Origin: Collinsella sp.
Lineage (GTDB): Bacteria > Actinomycetota > Coriobacteriia > Coriobacteriales > Coriobacteriaceae
NCBI GenBank assembly: GCA_019414205.1
Contig: DXML01000009.1
Coordinates: 124,001 to 188,000 of the forward strand
Length of the DNA stretch: 64,000 bases
Reading direction: 5' to 3'
The notes below the pieces were generated by a model. The model saw only the letters and a list, made by a program, of their open reading frames with translations. It made no database searches and was not told where the DNA came from. Both the position numbers and the translations under genes were made by a program. This document shows, in pieces, positions 11,343 to 20,395 of the stretch (its first letter is position 1; the number at the start of each line of letters is the position of its first letter).

Positions 11343-12692
11343 ATGGAAAAGTTCATGACCCTGCTTCAGGAAAAACTGACCCCTATTGCCAATTTCTGCG
11401 GCACCGAGCGCCACTTTGCCTCCATGCAAAAGGGCTTTATGAGCGCGATCAGCTTCATCTTGGTCTCTGCCGTCTTTATGATCATCGCCAACCCGCCGGT
11501 CACGGCCGACCTGGTGGCGCAGGGCGGGTTCTGGTCCGTCTTTGGCCCTTGGCTCGATTTTGCCACGGCCAATAAGCTCACGCTGCTCATCCCGTTCAAC
11601 ATGATGATGGGCATACTGTCGGTGATCGTGACGTTCGCAATCGCCTATAACCTGGCGGGCACCTACAAGATGCCCAAGCTTAACGCCGGTATGACCTCGC
11701 TGGTGATGTTCCTGATCGCCGCGGCGCCGTCGTCCTACTACCAGCTTGCTGATGAGTCCGTGCTCCAGGCGGTCCCCTGCACCTATCTGGGTGCGCAGGG
11801 CCTGTTTACCGCCATCATCGTTGCCCTGGTCTCCGTCGAGGTCACGCGCTTCTGCCAGACCAAGGGCATCACCATCAAGATGCCCGATGGCGTGCCACCG
11901 TTTTTGTCCGAAACCTTTGGCGCCATCGTGCCTATGCTCGCCAACATCCTCATCTTCTTTGGCGGCAACCTGCTGATCCAGACGATCGATCCCACGCTGT
12001 CCATCCCCTCGGTTATCGAGAAGCTGCTCGCTGCCCCGCTTTCTGTCGCAGTTGACTCTGTGCCCGGCGCACTGCTTATCTGCTTCATGACGCTGCTGTT
12101 TTGGTGCTTTGGCGTCCACGGCAACATGATCGTGATGCCCATCACCGCCCCGGTCACGCTTGCCGCCTTTGCTGCCAACGCCTCGCTCTATGCTGCCGGG
12201 CAGCCGCTTGAGTTCCACCCGGTACTCATGTCGATGGTCATCAACCTCATCGGCGGCACGGGCAATACGTTCTCTTTTGTGGCGCTCTGCGCGTTTAAGG
12301 CAAAGTCGCAGCAGCTCAAGGCATTTGGCAAGGCATCGATCGTGCCGAGCTTCTTCCGTATCTCCGAGCCCGCGATCTTTGGCGCACCCATCATCTTCAA
12401 CCCGATCCTCATGATTCCGTTTGTGCTGGGCGGTATGATTTCGGCCCTGCTGTATTGGGGTGCAATCTCACTGGGTCTTGTCTCTAACTTCTACATCTTG
12501 GTGAGCGGCACGTTCCCCATCTTCGTTCAGGGCTTTATCCAGTGCCTCGACCCGCGTATCTGGGTATTTACGATCGTTTTGATCGTGGTCATGGCTGTGG
12601 TCTGGTACCCGTTCTTTAAGGTGTACGACAACCAGCTCCTGGCACAGGAGCAGGAGAACGCCGCGGCAGCTTCTGCCAAGGATACTGAGTAG
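11343..12692 (+). CDS. PTS cellobiose-family IIC permease
   Basis: 449-residue integral membrane permease of the Lac/Cel family, with about ten hydrophobic segments. The family landmarks are FWCFGVHGNMIVMPI (substrate pore region) and the following LIGGTGNTFSFVALC. KASIVPSFFRISEPAIFGAPI is the conserved IIC loop containing the glutamate implicated in sugar binding. RBS TAGGAGGCGACC sits just before ATG 11343, one base-pair cluster after the IIB stop. The stop is one base before the start of the glycosidase gene, indicating tight coupling. Confidence 0.93.
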   Translation: MEKFMTLLQEKLTPIANFCGTERHFASMQKGFMSAISFILVSAVFMIIANPPVTADLVAQGGFWSVFGPWLDFATANKLTLLIPFNMMMGILSVIVTFAIAYNLAGTYKMPKLNAGMTSLVMFLIAAAPSSYYQLADESVLQAVPCTYLGAQGLFTAIIVALVSVEVTRFCQTKGITIKMPDGVPPFLSETFGAIVPMLANILIFFGGNLLIQTIDPTLSIPSVIEKLLAAPLSVAVDSVPGALLICFMTLLFWCFGVHGNMIVMPITAPVTLAAFAANASLYAAGQPLEFHPVLMSMVINLIGGTGNTFSFVALCAFKAKSQQLKAFGKASIVPSFFRISEPAIFGAPIIFNPILMIPFVLGGMISALLYWGAISLGLVSNFYILVSGTFPIFVQGFIQCLDPRIWVFTIVLIVVMAVVWYPFFKVYDNQLLAQEQENAAAASAKDTE

Positions 12693-12693
12693 C

Positions 12694-14148
12694 ATGGGTT
12701 ACTTTGACAGAACGTCTGCTGCCGGTATGCCCGAGGGCTTTTTGTGGGGCGGCGCGCTCGCTGCCAACCAGGCCGAAGGGGGCTGGAACGAGGGCGGCCG
12801 CGGTATGTCGCACTCCGACCTGATTCCACAGGGTCCCGACCGCTGGGATGTGATGTTTGGCAGGCAAAAGCCCGTGGACGATCCGGACGGATTGTATCCG
12901 TGCCGTTGGGGCAACGACTTCTTTCATCATTGGCGCGAGGACGTCGAGCTCTTTGCCGAGATGGGCTTTAAGTGCCTGCGCCTTTCAATTTGTTGGAGCC
13001 GTATTTTTCCCACAGGGATGGAGGCCGAGCCCAACGGTGAGGGCTTGGAGTTTTACCGTCAGGTATTCGAGGCGCTGCGCGAGCATGGAATCGAGCCGCT
13101 CGTGACGCTGACGCACTACGACTATCCGTTGGCTCTGGTCGAGCGCTATGGTGGCTGGCAAAGCCGAGAGATGATCGAGCGGTATGCGCACTACGTCGAG
13201 ACCGTCGGACGTGCGTACCAGGGCCTCGTGCGTTATTGGCTCACCTTCAACGAGATCAACAGCGTGGCGCTGTCCTATCTCAACGCGGGCGTCACGCTCG
13301 AGGATGAGCGTGACCGTGCAGCCGTGACCGCGGCGTTCTCGCACCATATGTTTATGGCGAGCGCTCGCGCTGTCGAGATCCTGCACAAGATCGATCCCGC
13401 AAACAAGGTGGGCTGCATGATCGCTGCCGGTGCGACCTATCCGTACCGTTGTGCGCCCGAGGACGTATGGCTTGCGTATGAGGAGGACCGCGGCCGCTAC
13501 TTCTACACTGACGTGATGGCTGCGGGCGCCTATCCTACTTGGAAGCTGCGTGCGCTCGAGAAAGAGGGTGTTCACGTGCCCTTTGAGCCAGGCGATACGG
13601 AGTATCTGGCCGAGCATACCGTCGACTTCATCTCGTTCTCGTACTATTGCTCGCGCTTGGTGTGCGCCGATGATCAGGTGGTCGCCGAGAAGGCGGAGGG
13701 CAACGTGTTCCCGACGTTGCGCAATCCGTACCTCAAGGATAAAGAGACTGCCTGGAAGTGGCAGATCGATGCGCTGGGTTTGCGCGTGACGCTTGCCGGC
13801 TACCACGATCGTTACCATCTTCCGCTCTTTATCGCCGAGAACGGTGTGGGCGGACTCGATGCGCTGGAAGACGGCAAAGTCCACGATGCGTATCATATTG
13901 ATTACCTGCGAAGGCATATTCTTGCGCTGCGCGATGCAATTGTCGAGGACGGTGTTGACCTGATGGGATACACGCCGTGGGGCTGTATCGATTTGGTGTC
14001 GGCCTCGACGGGGCAGATGAAGAAGCGCTATGGCTTTGTTTATGTTGATGCCGATGATATGGGCAAAGGCACGTTCGATCGCTACCGAAAGGACAGCTTC
14101 TGCTGGTACCAAAAGGTCATTGCATCAAATGGCGAGGACTTGAGTTAA
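12694..14148 (+). CDS. 6-phospho-beta-glucosidase, GH1 family
   Basis: Hydrolyses phosphorylated beta-glucosides brought in by the preceding PTS. The 484 residues match the GH1 length. The acid/base glutamate is in YWLTFNEIN (Glu187), the nucleophile is in LFIAENGVGG (Glu382), and the N-terminal FLWGGALAANQAEGGW is the typical first beta-strand signature. The C-terminal KKRYGFVYVDADD corresponds to the loop that in 6-phospho-glycosidases contacts the phosphate (K..Y motif), supporting phospho-sugar specificity. The start overlaps the operon by one-base spacing from the IIC stop. A terminator follows at 14165. Confidence 0.93.
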   Translation: MGYFDRTSAAGMPEGFLWGGALAANQAEGGWNEGGRGMSHSDLIPQGPDRWDVMFGRQKPVDDPDGLYPCRWGNDFFHHWREDVELFAEMGFKCLRLSICWSRIFPTGMEAEPNGEGLEFYRQVFEALREHGIEPLVTLTHYDYPLALVERYGGWQSREMIERYAHYVETVGRAYQGLVRYWLTFNEINSVALSYLNAGVTLEDERDRAAVTAAFSHHMFMASARAVEILHKIDPANKVGCMIAAGATYPYRCAPEDVWLAYEEDRGRYFYTDVMAAGAYPTWKLRALEKEGVHVPFEPGDTEYLAEHTVDFISFSYYCSRLVCADDQVVAEKAEGNVFPTLRNPYLKDKETAWKWQIDALGLRVTLAGYHDRYHLPLFIAENGVGGLDALEDGKVHDAYHIDYLRRHILALRDAIVEDGVDLMGYTPWGCIDLVSASTGQMKKRYGFVYVDADDMGKGTFDRYRKDSFCWYQKVIASNGEDLS

Positions 14149-14164
14149 CTCTTGCAGGTCTGTT

Positions 14165-14198
14165 GCCCCCGCGGTCCGCTTCGGCCGCGGGGGCTTTT
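14165..14198 (+). terminator. Terminator of the cellobiose PTS operon
   Basis: GCCCCCGCGG (14165-14174) pairs with CCGCGGGGGC (14185-14194), followed by TTTT. Confidence 0.88.
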
Positions 14199-14239
14199 GT
14201 TATTGAGGCGGCTGTTCATGAGGAGCATTGCAGGCTGCG

Positions 14240-14601
14240 GAAACCCGGCACTTGGGGACGTTCCTTTCCTGCCGGCAGTTTGGGACAGTCCTTAAAGGCC
14301 GCATCGATCAACTGCGGAAAGCACATCCCAGAATGAGCGTCCAACATGGGGTGCGGTTTCCCTTGAGGCCCTCAATCGGAAAATGCATCCCGGATTTTTG
14401 TCGAAAAGCGGTCCCTAGTTTCCCAAACGGGCCGCTAACGGAAAGCGCATCCCGCTATTGGGCCCCAAAGCAGGATGCGCTTTCCGTGCTGGCAGTTCCA
14501 AGCAGTTCGGGATGGCCCTTTTCGTCTGCTCTCGGCCGGCGTCCGTAAGACTGTCCTCGACGACCACTCATTTAAGTCTGTCCCCAATGAGTGCCCAATG
14601 A
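14240..14601. repeat. REP-like cluster 3 with GGAAAGCGCATCC repeats
   Basis: The left end (CCCGGCACTTGGGGACGTTCC... TGCCGGCAGTTTGGGACAGTCCTT, about 14242-14294) and the right end (ACTCATTTAAGTCTGTCCCCAATGA, about 14567-14591) match cluster 2. The 270 bp between them hold four copies of GGAAA(A/G)(C/T)(G/A)CATCCC. The last, ACGGAAAGCGCATCC (14438-14452), forms a perfect 15-bp inverted repeat with 14473-14487. No open frame of note is present. Confidence 0.7.
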
Positions 14602-15636
14602 CTAGTAGTAGGCCCACATGGCTTCGACTTCGTTGAGGACCTCTACGACGCCCCAGCGGCGGGCGCTGCGGCTGGCCGAGTTGGGATCGAAGACTTCAAT
14701 CTGGTCGGCGTCGTCAATACCGTAAAGTACAATGTAGTGGCCCACGTTGGTAAAGGTGCCCGGCCGAACGGCGGCGATGACGGGCGCTCCCGAACGCAGC
14801 ACCTGAGTCATCGAGTCGCGATCGTTATGAAGCTCCGTTCCGTTAAGTCCCAACTGCCACGCACCGCTCGTCATAAACGACCATTCGGTTGCACCGGTGG
14901 GGGCGTAATTGCCTGCCTCGGAAAGCGCGCACATATCGACGGGAGTCATATCGGTGCGTCCCGTCTTAAAGATATAGACCATGGTGAGGCACGTAGGCCC
15001 GCAAGCATTTTGGCGGATGGTACCGCCGGCGTAAGGCAGCTCCGACCATGCAGGGTCGATCTGATAGATATGGGGCATCGTGCCGGCTTGCCATTGCGAG
15101 CGCGGGGTCGAAAAGGCGAAAGAATAACCGGGCACGACGGGGGCCTTGAGCAGCTTGTCCTCGGCGGTGGGCTCGAGACCGGCCGAGCCGTGGGACATAC
15201 AGGAGCTCATAAGCACAAAGACCAGACAGATGAGGATAGAGCACAGTGCGAGGCAAAGCCGACGAGCCGGCAGGGCGGGGGCATTCACGTACGATGCCGA
15301 GCGGTAGGGCTTGCCGTCGCGTCCGCCTTGGGGATGCGAAAAGAAGCGGTTGATATGGCTGCCGGGCTGACGTGCGCCGTTGCGGCGCAGTTGCGGAACC
15401 TCGGCTTGGCGCTGTCGAGTGCGCGCGCCCAAGCGGCTATCTTGCTGTGCGCTTGTGCCCGTGCTCGGACGGCCACTCTGCCGTGTTCTGTTTGTCTGCT
15501 GCCGAGACGAAGGCCTGGGTTGCTCTTGAGGGCGTTGCGGATTGCTGCTCGTGGCACTTCTGGGCGTCGGCGTGGTGCGGCCAGCAAGGCGAACGCTTTG
15601 TCGCCGTTGATCACCGTCGTTGTATCCGTATGCCAT
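14602..15636 (-). CDS. Membrane-anchored C39-like cysteine peptidase-family protein
   Basis: 344 residues. The first ~125 are Arg/Gln/Ser/Pro-rich and probably disordered and cytoplasmic. One hydrophobic segment follows (about 126-146, LCLALCSILICLVFVLMSS). The extracytoplasmic rest has the Peptidase_C39_2 pattern: a Cys motif RQNACGPTCLTMVY, a His in VGHYIVLYGI and an Asp in EVFDPNS. These proteins cleave peptides or act as bacteriocin/peptidoglycan-related papain-fold enzymes; the substrate is unknown. A weak RBS (AAGGCGG) precedes ATG 15636. It is transcribed opposite to its neighbours, with divergent spacing to the APC permease. Confidence 0.8.
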   Translation of the reverse strand: MAYGYNDGDQRRQSVRLAGRTTPTPRSATSSNPQRPQEQPRPSSRQQTNRTRQSGRPSTGTSAQQDSRLGARTRQRQAEVPQLRRNGARQPGSHINRFFSHPQGGRDGKPYRSASYVNAPALPARRLCLALCSILICLVFVLMSSCMSHGSAGLEPTAEDKLLKAPVVPGYSFAFSTPRSQWQAGTMPHIYQIDPAWSELPYAGGTIRQNACGPTCLTMVYIFKTGRTDMTPVDMCALSEAGNYAPTGATEWSFMTSGAWQLGLNGTELHNDRDSMTQVLRSGAPVIAAVRPGTFTNVGHYIVLYGIDDADQIEVFDPNSASRSARRWGVVEVLNEVEAMWAYY

Positions 15637-15996
15637 TCGTACCGCCTTGTCTCATGTATAACCTGTCTATCCTACAAAAAAGATGTGCAACAAATGGGTC
15701 CGCGCGTCAAAAGCTCGGTAAACGGTACGAAAGGCGCAAAACACACGGCCTCAAAAACATCTCTATATGCGTCCGATGAGCGTACGCCCGTCGGACGGGC
15801 GACAACAATGAGCGGCAAACTGTGCCGTTCGTCCCAAAAACGGCGCCGCTCGTTTTGCAGTTCTGCCTTCGGTCGAGCCACAAGCGGCGCTGCTGTGCCA
15901 AGGCCGTATTGTAAAGCCACGAAATAAAAGCGCGCGGCAAAACAGACCGCGCAAGGGGTGACGCCAGGGGGCGTCAAAAAGGAAAGGAGGGGAACA
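15637..15996. promoter_or_regulatory. Divergent intergenic region, C39-like gene and APC permease
   Basis: 360 bp, G+C-rich, without a supported gene. It contains CGTCCGA...TCGGACG arms around 15771-15797, and a short hairpin TGACGCC-AGG-GGGCGTCA (about 15959-15976) directly before the permease RBS GGAAAGGAGGGG, where it could modulate ribosome access. Confidence 0.4.
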
Positions 15997-17448
15997 ATGG
16001 CGGACAAGAACGCAGAAGTTGCAGTCGAGGACAACGGCGGCATGAAGAAAACGCTTTCGCTCTGGAACTTCTTCACCATCGGTTTTGGTGCCATCATCGG
16101 TACCGGTTGGGTTCTGCAGGTCGGCGACTGGATGGTCGTGGGCGGCGGTCCCGTTCCCGCTATGATTGCATTCCTCTTGGGCGCAATCTTCCTCGTGCCC
16201 GTCGGAGCTGTTTTCGGTGAGCTCACGGCTGCTATCCCCATTTCGGGCGGCATCGTCGAGTATGTCGATCGTAGCTTTGGCCGTACGATGAGCTACATCA
16301 CCGGCTGGCTCCTGGCCCTGGGCAACGGCATCCTGTGCCCGTGGGAGGCCATCGCCATCTCGACTCTCGTGTCCGAGATGTTCGGCAGCCTGCCCGGCCT
16401 TGAGTGGCTGCGCGCCGTCAAGCTCTACACCATCCTGGGTGCCGACGTTTACCTGTTCCCGACGCTGATCGCGCTCGGCTTTGCAACCTACGTCATCTTC
16501 CTCAACTTCCGCGGTGCCAGCTCGGCCGCCAAGCTGCAGGCCTTCCTGACCAAGGCCCTGCTCTGCGGCATGCTGCTCGCCATGGGCGTCTCGCTGTTCA
16601 CCGGTTCGCCGGACAACGCCATGCCCGTATTCTCCCAGGTCACCGGTGCTGGCGGCGGCAAGCCCGCTACCGAGGGCACCAGCCTGTTCGCAGGCATCGT
16701 TTCGGTCCTGGTTCTGACCCCGTTCTTCTACGCCGGCTTCGACACCATTCCTCAGCAGGCTGAGGAAGCAGCCGAGGGCCTCAACTGGAACAAGTTCGGT
16801 AAGATCATCTCCTTGGCTCTGCTGGCCGCCGGCGGCTTCTACATGGTCTGCATCTACTCGTTCGGCACCATCCTCGACTGGCATGAGTTTGTTAAGAGCC
16901 CGGTTCCCGCGCTTGCCTGCCTCAAGGGCATCAACATGCTCCTGTACCTGGCCATGCTCGTCATCGCCACGCTTGGACCCATGGGCCCGATGAACTCCTT
17001 CTACGGCGCCACGAGCCGCATCATGCTCGCCATGGGCCGCAAGGGTCAGCTGCCCGAGAAGTTCGCCGAGGTCGATCCCAAGTCCGGCGCTCCCAAGCTC
17101 GCCTGCGTCGTTCTGGGCGTCATCACCGTCGTCGGTCCGTTCCTGGGCAAGAACATGCTCATCCCTCTGACCAACGTGTCGGCCCTCGCCTTCATCTTCT
17201 CCTGCGGCATGGTCGCCCTCGCTTGCCTGCGTATGCGCTTCACCGAGCCCGACCTGCCTCGTCCCTACGAGGTGCCCGGCGGCAAGTTTGGCATCAGCCT
17301 CGCTATCGTTGCCTGCGGCACCATCATTGGCCTGCTCGTGATCCCGTTCTCTCCCGCCTCCCTCAACATGGTGGAGTGGAGCATCGTGATCGGCTGGCTG
17401 GCTGTTGGCCTGGCCCTCATGGCCTTCACCAATTCCCGCAAAAAATAA
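15997..17448 (+). CDS. APC-superfamily amino acid permease
   Basis: 483-residue transporter with about twelve predicted membrane segments. The N-terminal FTIGFGAIIGTGWVLQVGDW matches the substrate-binding unwound helix 1 of APC transporters (GxG motif). Probable role is uptake or exchange of an amino acid or amine; the exact substrate cannot be told from sequence. ATG 15997 follows GGAAAGGAGGGG. Very strong codon bias, similar to PFOR and arcC. The amidohydrolase 131 bp downstream is likely functionally linked, perhaps acting on the imported compound. Confidence 0.9.
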   Translation: MADKNAEVAVEDNGGMKKTLSLWNFFTIGFGAIIGTGWVLQVGDWMVVGGGPVPAMIAFLLGAIFLVPVGAVFGELTAAIPISGGIVEYVDRSFGRTMSYITGWLLALGNGILCPWEAIAISTLVSEMFGSLPGLEWLRAVKLYTILGADVYLFPTLIALGFATYVIFLNFRGASSAAKLQAFLTKALLCGMLLAMGVSLFTGSPDNAMPVFSQVTGAGGGKPATEGTSLFAGIVSVLVLTPFFYAGFDTIPQQAEEAAEGLNWNKFGKIISLALLAAGGFYMVCIYSFGTILDWHEFVKSPVPALACLKGINMLLYLAMLVIATLGPMGPMNSFYGATSRIMLAMGRKGQLPEKFAEVDPKSGAPKLACVVLGVITVVGPFLGKNMLIPLTNVSALAFIFSCGMVALACLRMRFTEPDLPRPYEVPGGKFGISLAIVACGTIIGLLVIPFSPASLNMVEWSIVIGWLAVGLALMAFTNSRKK

Positions 17449-17468
17449 CGCCTAGCCGGGGCGGATCG

Positions 17469-17497
17469 GGTGCGCGGGGCCCTCTCTCCCGCGCACC
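17469..17497 (+). terminator. GC-rich hairpin between permease and amidohydrolase
   Basis: GGTGCGCGGG (17469-17478) pairs with CCCGCGCACC (17488-17497). There is no T-tract, so it may be a weak terminator, processing site or mRNA stabiliser rather than a full stop. Confidence 0.5.
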
Positions 17498-17579
17498 GAA
17501 CCCGGCACCACTTGGGTAGTTTTGTGAGGCCTTAACCCAACGCGGCCTCGCCCACTATATGGATCCATAAGGAGGAACC

Positions 17580-18857
17580 ATGTCCACTAAGTATGCAATC
17601 GTTGGCGGCAAGCTCATCGACGGTACCGGTGCCGAGCCGGTCGAGAACTCCCTCGTTCTCGTCGACGACAACGGCAAGATCGAGTACGCCGGCGCCATGC
17701 AGGACCTTCCCGAGGGCGTTGAGGTCATCGACGCCGCCGGCAAGACCGTCCTTCCCGGCCTGATCGACACCCACCTGCACTTCTCGGGCAACCTGACCGA
17801 CGATGACACCGATTGGGTCATGCAGCCACTCCTCGAGAAGCAGGCCGTCGCCGTCAAGCAGGCCTACGACTGCCTCACCCACGGCCTCACCACCGTCTGC
17901 GAGATCGGCCGCTTTGGTATCCAGATCCGTGACTGCATCGACAAGGGCGTCTTCAAGGGCCCGCGCGTTCTGGCCACCGGCCTTGGCTTCTGCCGCGTTG
18001 CCGGCCACGGCGACTCCCACCACTGCAGCCAGGAGCTCAACAAGGAATCGCACCCCTGGGGCGATCAGGTCGACGGTCCTTGGGATCTGCGCAAGGCCGT
18101 CCGTCGTCGCCTGCGCGAGAACCCCGATGCCATCAAGATCTGGGCTACCGGTGGCGGCATCTGGCGTTGGGATTCCGGTCGCGACCAGCACTATTGCTCC
18201 GAGGAGATCCAGGCTGTGGTCGAAGAGGCCAAGATGGTCGGCATCCCCGTGTGGAGCCACTGCTACAACAACCACGCCGCTGCCTACGATTCCGTTCGCT
18301 TTGGCTGCGAGCAGCTGATTCACGGCTTCGATATCGATGAGCGAACCATGGACCTCATGGCCGAGCAGGGCACCTTCTTCACCCCGACGATCGCCTTCCT
18401 GCCCACCTGGTACGCCACCTATCCGCCCGTCTACGTCCCCGAGCTGCACGACAAGTACGAGGGCACCCTGGTCGAGAAGGAGCTGCAGCGCAACTACGAC
18501 TGCCTGCGCGAGGCCAAGAAGCGCGGCGTCGTCATGACGATCGGCTCCGACTCCTTCTCCTTCGTCACCCCGTACGGCACCTGCTCCATCGAGGAGATGT
18601 ACGAGTTCGTCGACAAGATCGGCTTCACTCCGGTCGAGACCATCACCTGCGCCACCCTCAACGGTGCCAAGATGTGCCACATCGAGGACGAGACCGGTTC
18701 CATCGAGGCCGGCAAGTGCGCCGACCTGCTGGTTGTCAACGGTGACGTCGCCGCCGACATCCACGTGCTCAACACCGACAACATGGACGTCATCATGAAG
18801 GATGGCTGGATCGTCGAGGCTGGCACTTTTGGTGAGGCTAACAAATACAGCGCCTAA
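17580..18857 (+). CDS. Amidohydrolase-family metal-dependent hydrolase
   Basis: 425-residue amidohydrolase of the imidazolonepropionase/Xaa-Pro-dipeptidase-like branch. Metal ligands are visible: DTHLHFSG (His65, His67), a probable carboxylated Lys186 in DAIKIWATGGG, His227 in VWSHCYN, His248 in LIHGFD, and Asp324 in TIGSDSFSF. The small beta-sandwich at both ends (AIVGGKLIDGTG and ADLLVVNGDVAADI) is typical. It hydrolyses an amide, cyclic amide or dipeptide bond in a small substrate; which one is not known. AAGGAGGAACC precedes ATG 17580. Downstream of the APC permease and highly codon-biased, so probably one metabolic unit. Confidence 0.88.
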   Translation: MSTKYAIVGGKLIDGTGAEPVENSLVLVDDNGKIEYAGAMQDLPEGVEVIDAAGKTVLPGLIDTHLHFSGNLTDDDTDWVMQPLLEKQAVAVKQAYDCLTHGLTTVCEIGRFGIQIRDCIDKGVFKGPRVLATGLGFCRVAGHGDSHHCSQELNKESHPWGDQVDGPWDLRKAVRRRLRENPDAIKIWATGGGIWRWDSGRDQHYCSEEIQAVVEEAKMVGIPVWSHCYNNHAAAYDSVRFGCEQLIHGFDIDERTMDLMAEQGTFFTPTIAFLPTWYATYPPVYVPELHDKYEGTLVEKELQRNYDCLREAKKRGVVMTIGSDSFSFVTPYGTCSIEEMYEFVDKIGFTPVETITCATLNGAKMCHIEDETGSIEAGKCADLLVVNGDVAADIHVLNTDNMDVIMKDGWIVEAGTFGEANKYSA

Positions 18858-18915
18858 GATACCGTTTGTCGATGGCTTGATGTAAAACACAGTTTTTGAT
18901 TGCATAATGCAATGG

Positions 18916-18940
18916 AGAGGGTCGCTTGCGGCCCTCTTTA
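18916..18940 (+). terminator. Terminator after amidohydrolase
   Basis: AGAGGGTCGC (18916-18925) pairs with GCGGCCCTCT (18928-18937, one G-U pair), followed by TTTA. Confidence 0.75.
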
Positions 18941-18968
18941 TTGCTATGGGTGCTAAGGACAAGAGGGG

Positions 18969-20360
18969 ATGACGGTGGATTTAAACAGGCTGATTCTGGG
19001 CAAGAGCTACAACTCTACCAAGGTCTTTCGTACGGCCCAGCATGTGGTTCAGGCCATCCTGCTCGGTATTGTCGTTCCGGCGCTTATCCTGCTGCTTATC
19101 TGGGATTTAACCGATAATCCCAATCCCGTTCCGGGCGTTGTCGTTATTGCCGGCCTGGTCATGCTGTGCTTCTTTTTCTCGTATGTCTTTGTGGTCCCCG
19201 ACGACCTCACATCGAGCGCTACCGACCGCACACTCGCCATCGCATCGAAAATATTCGCCTATACGTCGCGAGGCCTTACGCCCGAAGCGGCCCTGGGCGC
19301 CTCTAAAATTATCCTGTCCGAGACCATCGCCTCTGCCATCTGCTTTACCGATGGCAAACAGGTGTTGGCAAGCTGGGGCGAGGACTCGGCAAAGTGCCCT
19401 GCCGGCACCCCGGTTGTGTTCAAGACCACGCTCAACGTGATCGAGTCCGGCGAGCAGAGTGTATTTTCGCGCGACGCCTCCAATGAGACGGGCGGCTATT
19501 TTCCCCGCCTGCGCGCCGGCATTGTCGCGCCGCTTACCGTGCGCGGGCATTGCGTGGGTACGCTCGAGCTGTACTATCCCCGCCTGAGCAGCATCGATAT
19601 GCGCCAGACGGCGTTGGCCTCGGGTTTTGCCGACCTCATCTCCACGCAGCTCGCCAGCTTTGAGCTCGAGCGCCAGGACGAGCTCACAGCCCGCGTGGAG
19701 CTTCGGGCCCTGCAGTCGCAGATCGACCCGCATTTTCTGTTCAACACCATCAGCACGATCGTGTCGCTCGTTCGAACCGAGCCCGACAAGGCGCGATCGC
19801 TGCTCATCGATTTTTCCAATTACTATCGTCAGACGCTTTCTGACTCCGATACGCTCACCACGCTCGAGCACGAGGTGGAACAGGGCACCCGTTATATCAA
19901 TCTTATGCAGGCCCGGTATGGCGACGGCCGTCTGCGCGTCTCGGTCGATATCGACTTTGAGGTGCGCGATTGCATGGTGCCGCCGTTTATCTTGCAGCCG
20001 TTGCTCGAAAACTGCATCAAGCACGCGCAGCGCGAGACCGAGCCGCTTTCTATTCGTGTTAGGGCTTTTGAGACCGATGACGGCTTGGAGATCATCGTCG
20101 AAGATGACGGCATCGGTATGAGCGAAGAAGTCTGCGCGCATCTGTTTGAGCAGCATCGCCGAGAGGAGCCCGAGAGCATTACCGCCGACGGCTCCATCAA
20201 GCGAGGTTGCGGCCTGGCGCTCTTCAACGTGCTTCAGCGCATCCATTTCTTTTACGGAGAAGATTCCGGCATGCGCGTGGAGTCCCAGGAGGACGTGGGG
20301 ACGCAGGTTATCGTCGAGCTGAACGGCGAGCCGCATGAGCCGGCGCCGTTGACGGCGTAG
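18969..20360 (+). CDS. LytS-family sensor histidine kinase 1
   Basis: 463 residues. Two membrane segments at about 27-46 and 56-77, a GAF-like sensor region (about 100-225), then the His_kinase core: RALQSQIDPHFLFNTIS with phospho-acceptor His255, the N box LQPLLENCIKHA, and the G1 box VEDDGIGM followed by GCGLALFNVLQRI. It lacks the multi-helix 5TM module of classical LytS, so the input is unclear. ATG 18969 follows AAGAGGGG. It is 35 bp upstream of its cognate LytTR regulator and is closely related in design to the kinase at 24884. Confidence 0.9.
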   Translation: MTVDLNRLILGKSYNSTKVFRTAQHVVQAILLGIVVPALILLLIWDLTDNPNPVPGVVVIAGLVMLCFFFSYVFVVPDDLTSSATDRTLAIASKIFAYTSRGLTPEAALGASKIILSETIASAICFTDGKQVLASWGEDSAKCPAGTPVVFKTTLNVIESGEQSVFSRDASNETGGYFPRLRAGIVAPLTVRGHCVGTLELYYPRLSSIDMRQTALASGFADLISTQLASFELERQDELTARVELRALQSQIDPHFLFNTISTIVSLVRTEPDKARSLLIDFSNYYRQTLSDSDTLTTLEHEVEQGTRYINLMQARYGDGRLRVSVDIDFEVRDCMVPPFILQPLLENCIKHAQRETEPLSIRVRAFETDDGLEIIVEDDGIGMSEEVCAHLFEQHRREEPESITADGSIKRGCGLALFNVLQRIHFFYGEDSGMRVESQEDVGTQVIVELNGEPHEPAPLTA

Positions 20361-20395
20361 CACGCGAGTATATTGAGGAGAGAGAGGAAGCGCAC

